From positions 1-25,735 of IMG/VR virus record IMGVR_UViG_3300017771_000092: a stretch of DNA of 25,735 nt; one strand, 5' to 3'. A model generated the notes under the pieces. That model did no database searches and had not been told where the DNA came from. It worked only from the letters and a program-made list of their open reading frames with translations. Both the position numbers and the translations under genes were made by a program. How positions within the stretch are numbered: position 1 is the first letter of the stretch; each line of letters opens with the position of its first letter. This document shows positions 15,432 to 22,236 of this stretch, in pieces. Source of the DNA: a virus.

Positions 15432-15573
15432 AGGTTGTGAGTGGGATAGTCCAATTTTTAGACAAATAATGGCTGAAAAACAGGCTAATCGTGGATCACA
15501 TTCCACAACAAGCATGCCAATTAATGAATATAAAACTAAAAGAGGTAAATACAATGGCAGAGAACAGAGGTAG
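15418..15573 (+). CDS. small basic protein
   Basis: A 51-residue ORF (begins MKKHRGCEWDSPIFRQIMAE) with a basic, flexible C-terminal half. It overlaps both neighbours, by 14 bases upstream and 20 downstream, in keeping with the compact style here. It has no recognised domain. The segment CEWDSPIFRQ is the most structured-looking part. Confidence 0.5.
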   Translation: MKKHRGCEWDSPIFRQIMAEKQANRGSHSTTSMPINEYKTKRGKYNGREQR

Positions 15574-15940
15574 ACCAAGTGAAAACGTAGTTAGGCTAGA
15601 TAAATGGATGTTAGAAACAGAAGATCAAACATGGTATTTTGATAGAAGCAAATCAGAAAATGGATGTTATAAAGTAGTAAATAAATTTGAACCAGGTAGT
15701 AGATCACCAAAACCAAAAATTGATCAACGAATGTATGGTAAAAATTCACCTGTAGTAGTAGTGTTTAAAACATCTAATCGTTCAAATGCTAAGACTAAAA
15801 TGAAAGTAATTAATAAAAATATTGATTATGTTTTAACATCTAAAAAACTACCAGGCATACCACAAATAGCTGAGTGGCTTGAAGTTGGTGTTGGTAGATC
15901 ATTTATTGACAAATATAAACAAAAATATAATTTAGCTTAA
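15554..15940 (+). CDS. basic protein with AT-hook-like motif
   Basis: A 128-residue protein starting MAENRGRPSENV; the GRP core flanked by basic residues recalls an AT-hook and closely resembles KRGRPSKNV in the RecA-like ATPase at 8816. The middle includes WYFDRSKSENGCYKVV and RSPKPKIDQRMYG, and the C-terminus is basic (DKYKQKYNLA). I chose the ATG at 15554 rather than one 63 bases upstream because it is preceded by a purine-rich AGAGGT and begins right at the motif. Probably DNA-associated; exact role unknown. Confidence 0.6.
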   Translation: MAENRGRPSENVVRLDKWMLETEDQTWYFDRSKSENGCYKVVNKFEPGSRSPKPKIDQRMYGKNSPVVVVFKTSNRSNAKTKMKVINKNIDYVLTSKKLPGIPQIAEWLEVGVGRSFIDKYKQKYNLA

Positions 15941-15990
15941 GCTTTATATATTTATAATAAACAAAAAAATATTAACCAATACAATTAGAT

Positions 15991-16290
15991 ATGTTTAAAA
16001 TTATAGGTTTAGTAGTAGTAGTTTTAGTAATCGGAGCAGCAGTTTATTACTTCGGGTTTTACAAAAAAGGTAAAATCAATGATAGGGATGGAGATTTTAT
16101 TCCTGATGAAGTTGAGGATGCAGTTGAAGATGTTAAAGACGTTGCTAAAGAAGTAAAGCGTAGAGCTAAAAACGTTAAAAACGAATTAAAAGACGTTGTT
16201 GAAGCAGCTAAAGAATTAGGTAACCAAGTAGGAGACGTTGGTTCAGCTGTTAAAGGTAAAAAAAGACAAGGACGTAAAAAGAGAAAATAA
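15991..16290 (+). CDS. membrane-anchored protein with Ca-binding-like loop and charged helix
   Basis: A 99-residue protein: one transmembrane segment (about 4-24), then D31-x-D33-x-D35 in NDRDGDFIPDEVED, the Asp-rich loop of EF-hand-like, dockerin and thrombospondin-3 repeats, then a long charged helix (about 45-85) like that of YtxH proteins, and a basic tail (KGKKRQGRKKRK). The leader before it (15941-15990) is AT-rich with a TATATTTA but no matching -33 box. A role at the cell membrane during infection is likely. Confidence 0.65.
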   Translation: MFKIIGLVVVVLVIGAAVYYFGFYKKGKINDRDGDFIPDEVEDAVEDVKDVAKEVKRRAKNVKNELKDVVEAAKELGNQVGDVGSAVKGKKRQGRKKRK

Positions 16291-16291
16291 T

Positions 16292-17299
16292 ATGAGTAAA
16301 TATAACCTACATGATTTATTTGAAGGTATGAGCGATGAAGAATTTGCTGATGCACAAGAAAAGGATCGTTTAGAAGACCATCCTGAACGTGATAAAATTA
16401 AGGCTATCCAAGCATTATTAGCTAAAGAAAAAGAAATAGAAAATATTAAAAGGATGAATCCCAAAGCTGATACAAAATCACTTGAGAAATTATCCAAAAT
16501 GGAAGAGGATTTATTTAGTAAAGATGGTGGCAATGAAGATAATGTAGATAATATTGACAAAGTAGCTAGTCCAAGTGCTAAAGGTACAGGATATAAAGCA
16601 GCTGTAGATTCTGAACGCAGTGAAAGTGGTAAAGAACAATCAGATATAACCCAAACAACAAAACCAATGTACGAAGATATGAGTTTAATGTCATTAGCTA
16701 AAAAATTAGGTATTGACGTAAAAGATCTAAAAGATCGAGTTAGCAAAATGCAATCTAAAGAAAAAGATGAAATTGAAGCTAGTGCTAGAGCATCAATGGC
16801 TGAAAATAAATCTTTAGGTTATTTAGATAAAGAAGTATCTAATCGTATTGAAGGTTTACTTAACATACCAATGAAAAAGAAATTCATGGATATAGGGATG
16901 GATTTAGTTCAAGATTTACTTGAAGAAGATCCATTTGATATAGATGATGTTATAACTCATTTAGCAAACGAATTAGGTGCTTATATGGATGATTTTTATA
17001 AGGAAGGTGAGAAATTAAATTCTATTGAAATTGATGAAAATGGTCATGTTGATGATTATGCTGAGGAAATTAAAGAAGACGATAAAATGAAATCAATGGA
17101 TGCTGCAGCTAAAATGATCAAAGACAGAATATTAAAAGATATTCCAATGGATATTGTTGTAGATTTTGTTAAAACACATTTTGATGATATTAAAGGAATG
17201 GATAATAGTGAAATCGCAGATGAATTTGAAGAATTTAGATCAGTAAATTATGATTATATTGATGAAGATTTAAAATCACACTTCAATAGATTTAAATAA
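16292..17299 (+). CDS. acidic coiled-coil protein of unknown function
   Basis: A 335-residue, strongly acidic, mostly helical protein. An N-terminal helical block (FEGMSDEEFADAQEKDRLED), a charged coiled coil (about 30-75), a flexible low-complexity stretch (80-130), then two similar helical blocks in which MKKKFMDIGMDLVQDLLEEDP and ILKDIPMDIVVDFVKTHFDD echo each other and suggest an internal duplication. I chose the ATG at 16292 because an upstream alternative lies inside the previous gene. It is followed by a strong terminator. Scaffold-like or virion roles are possible but unproven. Confidence 0.65.
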   Translation: MSKYNLHDLFEGMSDEEFADAQEKDRLEDHPERDKIKAIQALLAKEKEIENIKRMNPKADTKSLEKLSKMEEDLFSKDGGNEDNVDNIDKVASPSAKGTGYKAAVDSERSESGKEQSDITQTTKPMYEDMSLMSLAKKLGIDVKDLKDRVSKMQSKEKDEIEASARASMAENKSLGYLDKEVSNRIEGLLNIPMKKKFMDIGMDLVQDLLEEDPFDIDDVITHLANELGAYMDDFYKEGEKLNSIEIDENGHVDDYAEEIKEDDKMKSMDAAAKMIKDRILKDIPMDIVVDFVKTHFDDIKGMDNSEIADEFEEFRSVNYDYIDEDLKSHFNRFK

Positions 17300-17326
17300 A
17301 ATCAGGCACACATTTTAAAAAGAAAT

Positions 17327-17359
17327 GCGCGGAACCATTTGGTTACCGCGCTTTTTTTT
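17327..17359 (+). terminator. intrinsic terminator overlapping hairpin promoter 3
   Basis: GCGCGGAACC (17327-17336) and GGTT-A-CCGCGC (17341-17351) pair over ten positions with one bulged A and an ATTT loop, followed directly by eight T. This is a textbook Rho-independent terminator for the operon ending at 17299, and its right arm is at the same time the -33 region of the next promoter. Confidence 0.88.
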
Positions 17360-17368
17360 CGTATATTG
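17337..17368 (+). promoter_or_regulatory. hairpin promoter 3
   Basis: ATTTGGTTACCGC gives TTG at 17339-17341; after 20 bases TATATTG begins at 17362, within TTTCGTATATTGGGG. The next gene starts at 17400 after an A-rich leader. The -33 element sits in the loop and right arm of the terminator stem. Confidence 0.85.
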
Positions 17369-17399
17369 GGGCATATAACACACTTAAAAAATAATAATA

Positions 17400-17759
17400 A
17401 TGGTACAAATTCACGAAGAAATTGATTTAGTAATCAAACAAGCAAACAGGTACATTGAATTCTCTAATAAAAAGGGTTCATATAATGAGTTTGCTCATGA
17501 TTTTCTTAGGTTCGCTAATCAAAGTAAAATCAACCAAAATTTCGCTTACACAGAACAGTGGTTAAGTGATAACGTTAACACTCACCCAGATCAAATGTTA
17601 GAGCAAATTCTTAATTTTGATGGTTTAATACAAGGTATTCAACAACAAACTAAAGATATTGATAATGAGAAATATAATCAAGCTCAACAATATTGGAATG
17701 AAGCTCAACAAAATTTAATTGACAGAGATTTATATAATGCTGGTAATTATGAGCAATAA
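17400..17759 (+). CDS. helical Gln/Asn-rich protein of unknown function
   Basis: A 119-residue, mostly helical protein rich in Gln, Asn and aromatic residues (FAYTEQWLSDNV; QYWNEAQQNLIDRD). It leads the operon of small and membrane proteins transcribed from hairpin promoter 3. The last 11 bases overlap the next ORF. No family is recognised. Confidence 0.65.
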   Translation: MVQIHEEIDLVIKQANRYIEFSNKKGSYNEFAHDFLRFANQSKINQNFAYTEQWLSDNVNTHPDQMLEQILNFDGLIQGIQQQTKDIDNEKYNQAQQYWNEAQQNLIDRDLYNAGNYEQ

Positions 17760-17883
17760 AAAAAGACAATATAGGTCAAATCAAGGTAGAAGTCCTGAAC
17801 AACAAAGGAGTAATAATATGGCTGCTTTTGTTAGTGTAGTAGGATTAATAATAATGTTTATAATAATAGCACTTACACAGTAA
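17749..17883 (+). CDS. small single-pass membrane protein
   Basis: A 44-residue protein with a basic, polar N-terminus (MSNKKRQYRSNQGRS) and one C-terminal transmembrane segment (about 25-43). The orientation and size resemble small phage membrane proteins such as pinholins, antiholins or superinfection-exclusion peptides. No lysis gene is adjacent, so no specific role is assigned. Confidence 0.6.
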   Translation: MSNKKRQYRSNQGRSPEQQRSNNMAAFVSVVGLIIMFIIIALTQ

Positions 17884-17888
17884 ATTAT

Positions 17889-18119
17889 ATGAAATTTAAA
17901 AAACAGGTTTTGCACCATTGCTTTAGTAAAGCAAAGGAAATGATGGAATCCAACCAACCAGATAAAGCAAGAGATTATTGTGATATGGGAATTGGTTATG
18001 TAGCTTCTAAACGTGAAAATGGTTATGGAGCTAAGGATTTAATTGAAGATGTTAGAGTTGAATTGTGGTTAGAACGTTTTTGGATGTTCTTAGAAAATAA
18101 TAAATTAATGTTAGGATAA
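17889..18119 (+). CDS. small helical protein of unknown function
   Basis: A 76-residue protein that looks like a helical pair of the TPR type (CFSKAKEMMESNQPDKARDYCDMGIGYV), followed by a Trp-rich helix (VELWLERFWMFLE). The alternating Ala/aromatic spacing suits one TPR-like repeat. Its stop codon overlaps the next start by one base. Function unknown. Confidence 0.62.
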   Translation: MKFKKQVLHHCFSKAKEMMESNQPDKARDYCDMGIGYVASKRENGYGAKDLIEDVRVELWLERFWMFLENNKLMLG

Positions 18120-18316
18120 TGGAGAATAAATGGTTTGGTTTAAAATTTAATTTCAAATGGCCTCACGAAGGTATTTGTATTGGATTAAGTGTAGATTTTT
18201 ATGATGCTACTGAAGATTTACCTTGGCAAAGTGTTGTATGGAGATTTTTCTTCCTTACAATAATTTATGATTTTGGTTATGGAGAGGATACTAAGGAAAT
18301 ATACAATAATCAATGA
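18119..18316 (+). CDS. small aromatic-rich protein
   Basis: A 65-residue protein rich in Trp, Phe and Tyr (WFGLKFNFKWP; WQSVVWRFFFLTIIYDFGY). The second block could be a membrane-inserted or peripheral helix. It overlaps the following membrane protein gene by four bases and probably works with it. No family recognised. Confidence 0.6.
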   Translation: MENKWFGLKFNFKWPHEGICIGLSVDFYDATEDLPWQSVVWRFFFLTIIYDFGYGEDTKEIYNNQ

Positions 18317-18672
18317 TAGCAAAAGATTTATTTATAGGAATAGCAGCTTTTTTTGTAGCTCATGTGTTAACATTTTATCAATTAAATGGTCAATTTCTTA
18401 AATCAACTGATTGGTTTAGAAATAATACAGTTTGGGTAGCAGCAGCAGGTATTATATTATCGTTTTTCTATATTTGGGGAACTAAATATGCAGTACAAGG
18501 AATGGGTGGTTTACTATGGCCAGCTCGTTTTATTGGGTTTGGAGTTGGAATGATAATTTATGCTATAATGGTTAATTACCATTTTAATGAAGGTATTAAT
18601 AGTAAAACATGGGTGAGTTTAGCATTATCTTGCTTACTAATCTATATTCAAGTATTTTGGAAAGTTAAATAA
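18313..18672 (+). CDS. polytopic membrane protein (about four TM segments)
   Basis: A 119-residue integral membrane protein with hydrophobic segments near 5-22, 40-57, 68-86 and 99-115. WPARFIGFGVGMIIYAI is the most distinctive stretch. The size suits a holin or small transporter-like protein, but the motifs of small multidrug transporters are not evident. It is coupled to the previous gene (ATGA) and followed after one base by another membrane protein. Confidence 0.68.
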   Translation: MIAKDLFIGIAAFFVAHVLTFYQLNGQFLKSTDWFRNNTVWVAAAGIILSFFYIWGTKYAVQGMGGLLWPARFIGFGVGMIIYAIMVNYHFNEGINSKTWVSLALSCLLIYIQVFWKVK

Positions 18673-18673
18673 T

Positions 18674-18955
18674 ATGGGAGAAAAAACAATATTTAATAGG
18701 AATTGGAGAGTGAAAGTATTAAGATCTATGGTTAGGCAAAGAAAACTTACTCCTATGGAACGAATATCTAGTAGAGTAGGTTATATGGGAGCAGGATTTT
18801 TGATGGCTGGGCAATGGACAGTTGAACCCATTTTATTTATGGTAGGATTTTGTTGTGTATTATTTCAAGTTACAGTACGAAGACAATGGAATCTAGTTGT
18901 ATTACAATTAAATGGTTTAGTAGCTTGGACAATTCATTTTTTTACAAATTTATGA
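18674..18955 (+). CDS. small membrane protein (about two TM segments)
   Basis: A 93-residue protein: a basic N-terminal arm (NWRVKVLRSMVRQRKLTPMER, residues 9-29), then hydrophobic segments near 36-65 and 72-91. The basic arm should stay in the cytoplasm by the positive-inside rule. It ends in a 4-base overlap with the next ORF and forms a membrane-protein cassette with its neighbours. Function unknown. Confidence 0.62.
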   Translation: MGEKTIFNRNWRVKVLRSMVRQRKLTPMERISSRVGYMGAGFLMAGQWTVEPILFMVGFCCVLFQVTVRRQWNLVVLQLNGLVAWTIHFFTNL

Positions 18956-19086
18956 GTGGAACAGAGATAATAGAACGATTAAAAAACGTACGAACAGACG
19001 TAAGTAACGTTGAATTAAAACAGGCCATGTTAAAGATAGATTACCTGATTGACGATATATTTATGTATAAAAATAACAGTTTATAA
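18952..19086 (+). CDS. very small helical protein
   Basis: A 44-residue ORF (MSGTEIIERLKNVRTDVSN onward) with heptad-like spacing suggesting a short coiled coil. I use the ATG that overlaps the previous stop (ATGA), not one about 100 bases upstream inside the membrane protein gene. It ends one base before the cupin gene. Confidence 0.5.
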   Translation: MSGTEIIERLKNVRTDVSNVELKQAMLKIDYLIDDIFMYKNNSL

Positions 19087-19087
19087 T

Positions 19088-19465
19088 ATGTTAAAAACCA
19101 ACCAATCACTTACAACAAGTGCAATTTTAACTGAAACAAGACCTTGGGGTAAATTCGAGGTTTTATTAGATGATTCTGATGTTAAAGTAAAACGTATTAC
19201 AGTTGATCCAGGCCAAAGATTATCATATCAATATCATGAAAAACGAAGTGAAGTGTGGACAGTAGTAAGTGGTATGCTTACTATTATTTTAGATGATGAT
19301 AAGTTATTTAGAGGTAAAGGACAATCAGTTAGAATAAGACAAGGGGATAAACATAGAGCTTGGAATGAGACTGATACACCAGTTATATTTATAGAAGTAC
19401 AATCAGGCACCTATTTTGGTGAAGACGACATAATAAGAATAGAAGATGACTATAAACGAAATTAG
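19088..19465 (+). CDS. type II phosphomannose isomerase-like cupin
   Basis: A 125-residue single-domain cupin matching the C-terminal isomerase domain of ManC/AlgA-type enzymes (mannose-6-phosphate to fructose-6-phosphate). RPWGKFEVL (18-26) is the family's entry motif; QYHEKRSEVW places metal ligands at Q48, H50 and E55, and H89 (GDKHRAWN) completes the site. The pyrophosphorylase half of ManC is absent. It could supply mannose-derived sugars to the phage glycosyltransferases, though a regulatory cupin role cannot be excluded. I chose the ATG at 19088 so that the protein does not overlap the previous gene. Confidence 0.85.
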   Translation: MLKTNQSLTTSAILTETRPWGKFEVLLDDSDVKVKRITVDPGQRLSYQYHEKRSEVWTVVSGMLTIILDDDKLFRGKGQSVRIRQGDKHRAWNETDTPVIFIEVQSGTYFGEDDIIRIEDDYKRN

Positions 19466-19559
19466 AGATAAAATATTAGAATTAAAATTAAAACATCCTT
19501 TATCAGAAAAGGATAAATTAAAATTACAAAAGTTACAACAAAAACTAAATGGTAAATAA
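19446..19559 (+). CDS. very small coiled-coil protein
   Basis: A 37-residue, Lys/Leu-rich ORF (MTINEIRDKILELKLKH onward) with clear heptad spacing, overlapping the cupin gene by 20 bases and the next gene by 11. Its fit between neighbours supports it; no function can be inferred. Confidence 0.45.
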   Translation: MTINEIRDKILELKLKHPLSEKDKLKLQKLQQKLNGK

Positions 19560-19770
19560 TTACTATAATCTAGTTAAGATTAACGATGATTTGTTACAGG
19601 TAATTAGAGATTTTAATCCTGAGTATTTTGTTAAAAAAGGTGAAAATAGAATTAACCAGAAATTTTTAGGTGCTTGGGTTAATTATTTAGGTGGTGATAG
19701 AGTAGTAAGGCAAGATAATAGAATATTGATTTGTAGAACAATAGAAGAACCAAAATGGGAAGAATTATAA
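19549..19770 (+). CDS. small protein of unknown function
   Basis: A 73-residue protein (MVNNYYNLVKINDDLLQVI onward) with mixed strands and helices, ending in an acidic Trp tail (EPKWEEL). It overlaps the previous ORF by 11 bases and is separated by one base from the oxygenase gene. No family recognised. Confidence 0.6.
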   Translation: MVNNYYNLVKINDDLLQVIRDFNPEYFVKKGENRINQKFLGAWVNYLGGDRVVRQDNRILICRTIEEPKWEEL

Positions 19771-19771
19771 T

Positions 19772-20431
19772 ATGAGTTTAAATTTAATTAACGGATTATT
19801 TTACGCTGAGTTTGAATTACAGAACATTGATAACCAAGCAGTTATAGATGAAGTTACTGATATTTATTTGAATAAAAATATTAGAATGACTGATGAGTTA
19901 GATGATTCTAGACCACATAGAGATGAAGTAGACATACAACATACGTTTTATGAAGATTGTCCTGTAACAGAAATATTAAAAACTAAATTTGCAGCTGAAA
20001 TTAAAAAAATAACAGATAATAATTTTGGTGGTGATTCATATTACCTAGAAGAAATTTGGGGTCATTTTACACCACCCTTAGGTTCTACAATGGTTCATGA
20101 CCATGCTGGAGGATGTGATGAAAATAATGGTACACAATTATCTTGGGTTTATTACCCACATCAACCTAAAGACGCAGGTAATATAAACTTTATAGCTAAT
20201 GCAAATGAAGCTAGATTGTCATATGAAGTACCAATTAAACCAGGACATCTTTATTTATTTTCATCTTCATTATTACATTTTGTACCTAGAAATGCTTCAG
20301 GGCAAGATAGAATAAGTATAAGTGGTAATTTAATTGCAACACCTCAATTTACTGAGGTTGTAAGAGAGGATGATGATTGGGAAAATAATATTTGGTATTT
20401 TATAGGACGGAATGAAAAATTATTAAGGTAA
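19772..20431 (+). CDS. 2OG-Fe(II) oxygenase-like protein
   Basis: A 219-residue double-stranded beta-helix protein of the putative 2OG-Fe(II) oxygenase type common in marine phages. H109-D110-H111 lies in MVHDHAGG, followed by LSWVYYPHQPKDAGNINF, and then H169 (SSSLLHFVPRN) with R180 (QDRISISGNL) in the 2-oxoglutarate position, 11 residues on. The first iron site reads H-D-H rather than the plain H-x-D. It stands two genes upstream of a hydroxylase-glycosyltransferase fusion, hinting at shared substrates. Confidence 0.78.
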   Translation: MSLNLINGLFYAEFELQNIDNQAVIDEVTDIYLNKNIRMTDELDDSRPHRDEVDIQHTFYEDCPVTEILKTKFAAEIKKITDNNFGGDSYYLEEIWGHFTPPLGSTMVHDHAGGCDENNGTQLSWVYYPHQPKDAGNINFIANANEARLSYEVPIKPGHLYLFSSSLLHFVPRNASGQDRISISGNLIATPQFTEVVREDDDWENNIWYFIGRNEKLLR

Positions 20432-20775
20432 TGAGTAAGAAAACATGCGCTTGGTGTCATAAACCTACCAATTTACCAGAGGTATTTGCTGCTGAAAGCC
20501 CTATATTAGAGTGGTTTGAAAAGCGTATTGAGGCATATTGTGATAATAATAATGTAACTAAAAAACAAATATGGGGTGAAGATTCAGATTGGGGTAAAAT
20601 AAACATCCCAGAACAATTTGAAGCTGAGTTATTAACATATGATAGCTTATTAGTAACAGTAGGTAGAAAAACAATATGTAAAGAATGTTTAGTTGAAGAC
20701 CAAGTATTATGGGACAAGTATTACAATAATGGTGAAAACGGTGATTTTGAAATAACAATAGACGATTTAAAATAA
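20431..20775 (+). CDS. zinc-ribbon-like protein of unknown function
   Basis: A 114-residue protein with two CxxC knuckles, C6-C9 (CAWC) and C83-C86 (CKEC), that could close a zinc ribbon around a helical insertion (about 20-70). The first lies at the very N-terminus and the C-terminal tail is acidic. It starts on the last base of the oxygenase stop and is followed after five bases by the GT25-hydroxylase fusion. Function unknown. Confidence 0.62.
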   Translation: MSKKTCAWCHKPTNLPEVFAAESPILEWFEKRIEAYCDNNNVTKKQIWGEDSDWGKINIPEQFEAELLTYDSLLVTVGRKTICKECLVEDQVLWDKYYNNGENGDFEITIDDLK

Positions 20776-20780
20776 CAAAT

Positions 20781-22229
20781 ATGAAAATAAATAAAATTTA
20801 TGTAATTAATTTAAATACAGATAATGAAGAAATCTGGCAAAAATTAAGAGATTTAAACATAGCACCAACTGAATGTTTTATATTAGACGCAGTTAATGGT
20901 TGGGAATTAGTTGATGGGAAAATTAAATCAGAATACAAGTATAAACCAGCTCATTGGTGGAAAACAGATTCTAATTTTAGTTTCTATAATAGAGAAATTA
21001 CCCCAGGTGAAATTGGTTGTGCTTTATCTCACTATAAATGTGTTGAAGATGCTTATAATAATGGGTTAGATAATGTTATGATATTAGAGGAAGATTTTGT
21101 AAGTACAAATACATTCCCAACACCTCAAATGTTTGATGAATTACCTGATGATTGGAGTATGGTTTATTTAGCTAGAAACGCTATGAATCCAGAAGATGAA
21201 ATTGATGTAACTAATAATGTCGTTAATGCTGGTTATTCTTATAATTGTCATGCTTATATGTTATCAAGAAAAGGTATGGAAGAAGTATTAAATTCTAAAT
21301 TATTACTAAATTTAGTTGCTATTGATGAGTTTTATTCTGCTATGAATGGAACACATGATAGAAAAGATGCGATTGATGTATTTAGTGGTACTGGATTTAA
21401 ACAATATGCTTTTAAAGAAAATTATGTTAGTCAAAACTCAAGTATAAAAGGTTTAACATCATTAACAGAATCACCTACAAGCATTAATAAAAAACCAGAA
21501 TGGTTAAGTGATGAGATAGTAGCTAGAGCTAAAGAGGAAGTTAAAAATATTAAATCATTTAAAGATAGAAAAGAAAATGAATCATATAAATCAGTATTAC
21601 CAACTAGTAAAAAACAAATTGGAATATTAGATGTTAAGGATTGGGATAAATGGACTAAAAAATATATTAACCCACAATTAGTAAATGGGGAATTTGATTT
21701 AATTACAGATGAACCAGCACCTCATGTTTATGTATTTCCGTTATTTACAAAATCATTTTGTGATGAGTTGGTATTATTAAGTGAAAAATTTGATTGGACA
21801 ACTGATAGACATGAATTTTATCCTACAACAGACAATTTATTATCAGTATTAGGTATGGATAAGATTTATAACAAAGTAATAAACGATTATGTTAGACCTT
21901 ATGCTATAGATAGATTTCAATTAGATGGTAAAGATTGGGATAAATTAAGAGACGAGTCATTTATAATAAAATACCCACATGATAAACAAGCACATTTAGG
22001 GGTTCATCATGACCACAGTAATATAACAACATTAGTTAATTTAAATCCAGGTGAATTTGAAGGTGGAGGTACGTATTTTCCTAAATATAAATGTAATGTA
22101 AATCCAAAACAAATAGGTGTAGCAACATTACACCCAGGAAATATAACACACAAACATGGTGCTAGACCAACAACAAAAGGTACTAGATCTGTAGTAGTAA
22201 GTTTCATTAAAGGCGCAAGCCATAAATAA
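20781..22229 (+). CDS. GT25 glycosyltransferase - PLOD-like 2OG-Fe(II) hydroxylase fusion
   Basis: A 482-residue two-domain enzyme. Residues 1-230 are a GT25 (LPS/collagen-type) glycosyltransferase: KIYVINLNT (5-13), TPGEIGCALSH (74-84) and the LEED metal motif (102-105). After a charged linker (about 235-310), residues 310-476 form a 2OG-Fe(II) oxygenase closest in pattern to procollagen-lysine hydroxylases: KYPHDKQAHLGVHHDHSN with H409-x-D411, FEGGGTYFP (427-434), H459 and R469 ten residues later. The same pairing of sugar transfer and lysyl hydroxylation occurs in animal LH3/PLOD3 and the Mimivirus L230 enzyme. It may hydroxylate and then glycosylate a lysine in a collagen-like or other repeat protein. 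Domain order here is GT first, hydroxylase second, as in LH3. Confidence 0.85.
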   Translation: MKINKIYVINLNTDNEEIWQKLRDLNIAPTECFILDAVNGWELVDGKIKSEYKYKPAHWWKTDSNFSFYNREITPGEIGCALSHYKCVEDAYNNGLDNVMILEEDFVSTNTFPTPQMFDELPDDWSMVYLARNAMNPEDEIDVTNNVVNAGYSYNCHAYMLSRKGMEEVLNSKLLLNLVAIDEFYSAMNGTHDRKDAIDVFSGTGFKQYAFKENYVSQNSSIKGLTSLTESPTSINKKPEWLSDEIVARAKEEVKNIKSFKDRKENESYKSVLPTSKKQIGILDVKDWDKWTKKYINPQLVNGEFDLITDEPAPHVYVFPLFTKSFCDELVLLSEKFDWTTDRHEFYPTTDNLLSVLGMDKIYNKVINDYVRPYAIDRFQLDGKDWDKLRDESFIIKYPHDKQAHLGVHHDHSNITTLVNLNPGEFEGGGTYFPKYKCNVNPKQIGVATLHPGNITHKHGARPTTKGTRSVVVSFIKGASHK

Positions 22230-22236
22230 ATAAATT

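Noticed and set aside
15931-15954. Promoter before the gene at 15991, from TATATTTA and an AGCTTAAGCT palindrome
   Set aside because: No TTG lies 20 bases upstream and the motif GGTTACC is absent; in AT-rich DNA the -7 box alone is weak evidence.
16059-16746. Long minus-strand ORFs of 98 and 167 codons
   Set aside because: They are antisense shadows of the charged helical proteins at 15991 and 16292, rich in Ser and Leu as expected from reversed Lys/Glu/Asp codons.
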